Assembly (NCBI GenBank): GCA_017417385.1
Contig: JAFPZF010000068.1
Span: forward strand, 46,057 to 110,056
Origin: Bacteroidales bacterium
GTDB taxonomy: Bacteria > Bacteroidota > Bacteroidia > Bacteroidales > Marinilabiliaceae
DNA length: 64,000 nucleotides
Direction: 5' to 3'
Each line of letters opens with the position of its first letter. Positions within the stretch are counted from its first letter, which is position 1. The notes below the pieces were generated by a model. That model was not told the origin of the DNA. It made no database searches and saw nothing but the letters and a program-made list of their open reading frames with translations. Shown piece after piece: positions 63,763-64,000 of this stretch. The translations under genes and the position numbers were made by a program.

Positions 63763-64000
63763 TGTGTAATTTGATGTTTTCTAACATACTAATCATGCTA
63801 ATTCTGCCCCTTAAGCCACGTCTCTTTTCTCCATTAAGTAACAAATAGGCTTTCTCCCTCCCCCAGCTTGTCCGAAAACCCAGTTTGCGTATTTAACAAA
63901 TTACAATTTGAAACTATAACAGGCCTTACAAACGTCTCATGAACATTATTCGGATGAAATAAGGCATATTTAGACCTATTACGGTTTCAATTTGAAAGTC
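63763..64000. other. AT-rich gene-free end of window
   Basis: No open frame or RNA gene is supported. CAATTTGAAA occurs twice (near 63904 and 63987), about 83 bases apart, with different flanks. The second copy is cut off by the window end. Confidence 0.5.

Noticed and set aside
63904..63997. Possible CRISPR start: CAATTTGAAA twice near the window end
   Set aside because: Only ten bases are shared, the spacing of about 83 bases and the flanks do not fit repeat-spacer units, and no cas gene is present. The following sequence would be needed.

Overview
The window looks like a chromosomal segment of a Bacteroidota bacterium, most probably of the order Bacteroidales. The evidence is: at least ten upstream regions carry the Bacteroidota-type -7 element TAnnTTTG; a C-terminal type IX secretion (T9SS) sorting domain is present; there is a hybrid histidine kinase with a fused AraC-type regulator, BspA-like LRR_5 proteins, a long MraY loop, the 'four helix bundle' S23 protein, and ExbB/ExbD/TonB with TonB-dependent uptake. 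MurE carries the DNPR motif, so the peptidoglycan should be of the meso-DAP type. I cannot assign a family or genus. TGA, TAA and TAG all serve as ordinary stops.

Layout. 1-5.4 kb: 3' part of a sensor/SpoIIE phosphatase, waaA (Kdo transferase), a MORN-repeat protein and glnS, ending at a strong terminator. 5.7-22.4 kb: a nearly complete division and cell wall (dcw) cluster, mraZ-rsmH-ftsL-ftsI-murE-mraY-murD-ftsW-murG-murC-ftsQ-ftsA-ftsZ plus a YqeY-like gene. It is preceded by an array of GTGG[GT] boxes that looks like the MraZ operator. murF and ddl are absent from the cluster, and a hairpin-rich repeat lies between ftsA and ftsZ. 22.6-27.6 kb: pyrG, yidC, panE-like reductase and nitroreductase, then a bidirectional terminator facing cysK. 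29-31.8 kb: a secreted LRR_5 protein and mtgA. 31.8-40.5 kb is accessory: a gene broken by an in-frame TGA, ridA with an SPFH lipoprotein, a perfectly phased 44-copy 9-bp satellite, an S23-family gene, a small peptide gene, a 1000-residue T9SS substrate of mosaic composition, and an AAA-ATPase/PD-(D/E)XK protein. 40.6-45.4 kb: a GH13 lipoprotein translationally coupled to a one-protein two-component system. 45.7-49 kb: exbB-exbD-tonB and a DUF819 membrane protein. 49-52.7 kb: Crp/Fnr regulator, LptF/G permease, Big2/LRR lipoprotein, EamA transporter. 52.8-57.5 kb: sbcCD. 57.7-63.8 kb: esterase lipoprotein, a probable metal-uptake operon (His/Cys small protein, TonB-dependent receptor, DUF4625 lipoprotein), a second LRR_5 protein and a small unknown gene.

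Two features cut across genes. First, the + strand is G- and purine-rich up to about 48.5 kb (Arg is mostly AGG) and C- and pyrimidine-rich afterwards, with the change falling inside the DUF819 gene. This is what a replication terminus, or an inversion edge, would look like. Second, sbcCD, the S23 gene and the front two thirds of the T9SS substrate depart from the local composition, suggesting transfer or fast turnover.

I found no rRNA, tRNA, IS element or confirmed CRISPR array. The most unusual items are the 9-bp satellite, the mosaic T9SS gene, the skew switch, the ftsA-ftsZ repeat element and the metal-uptake operon. None of these is proven to be a new system.
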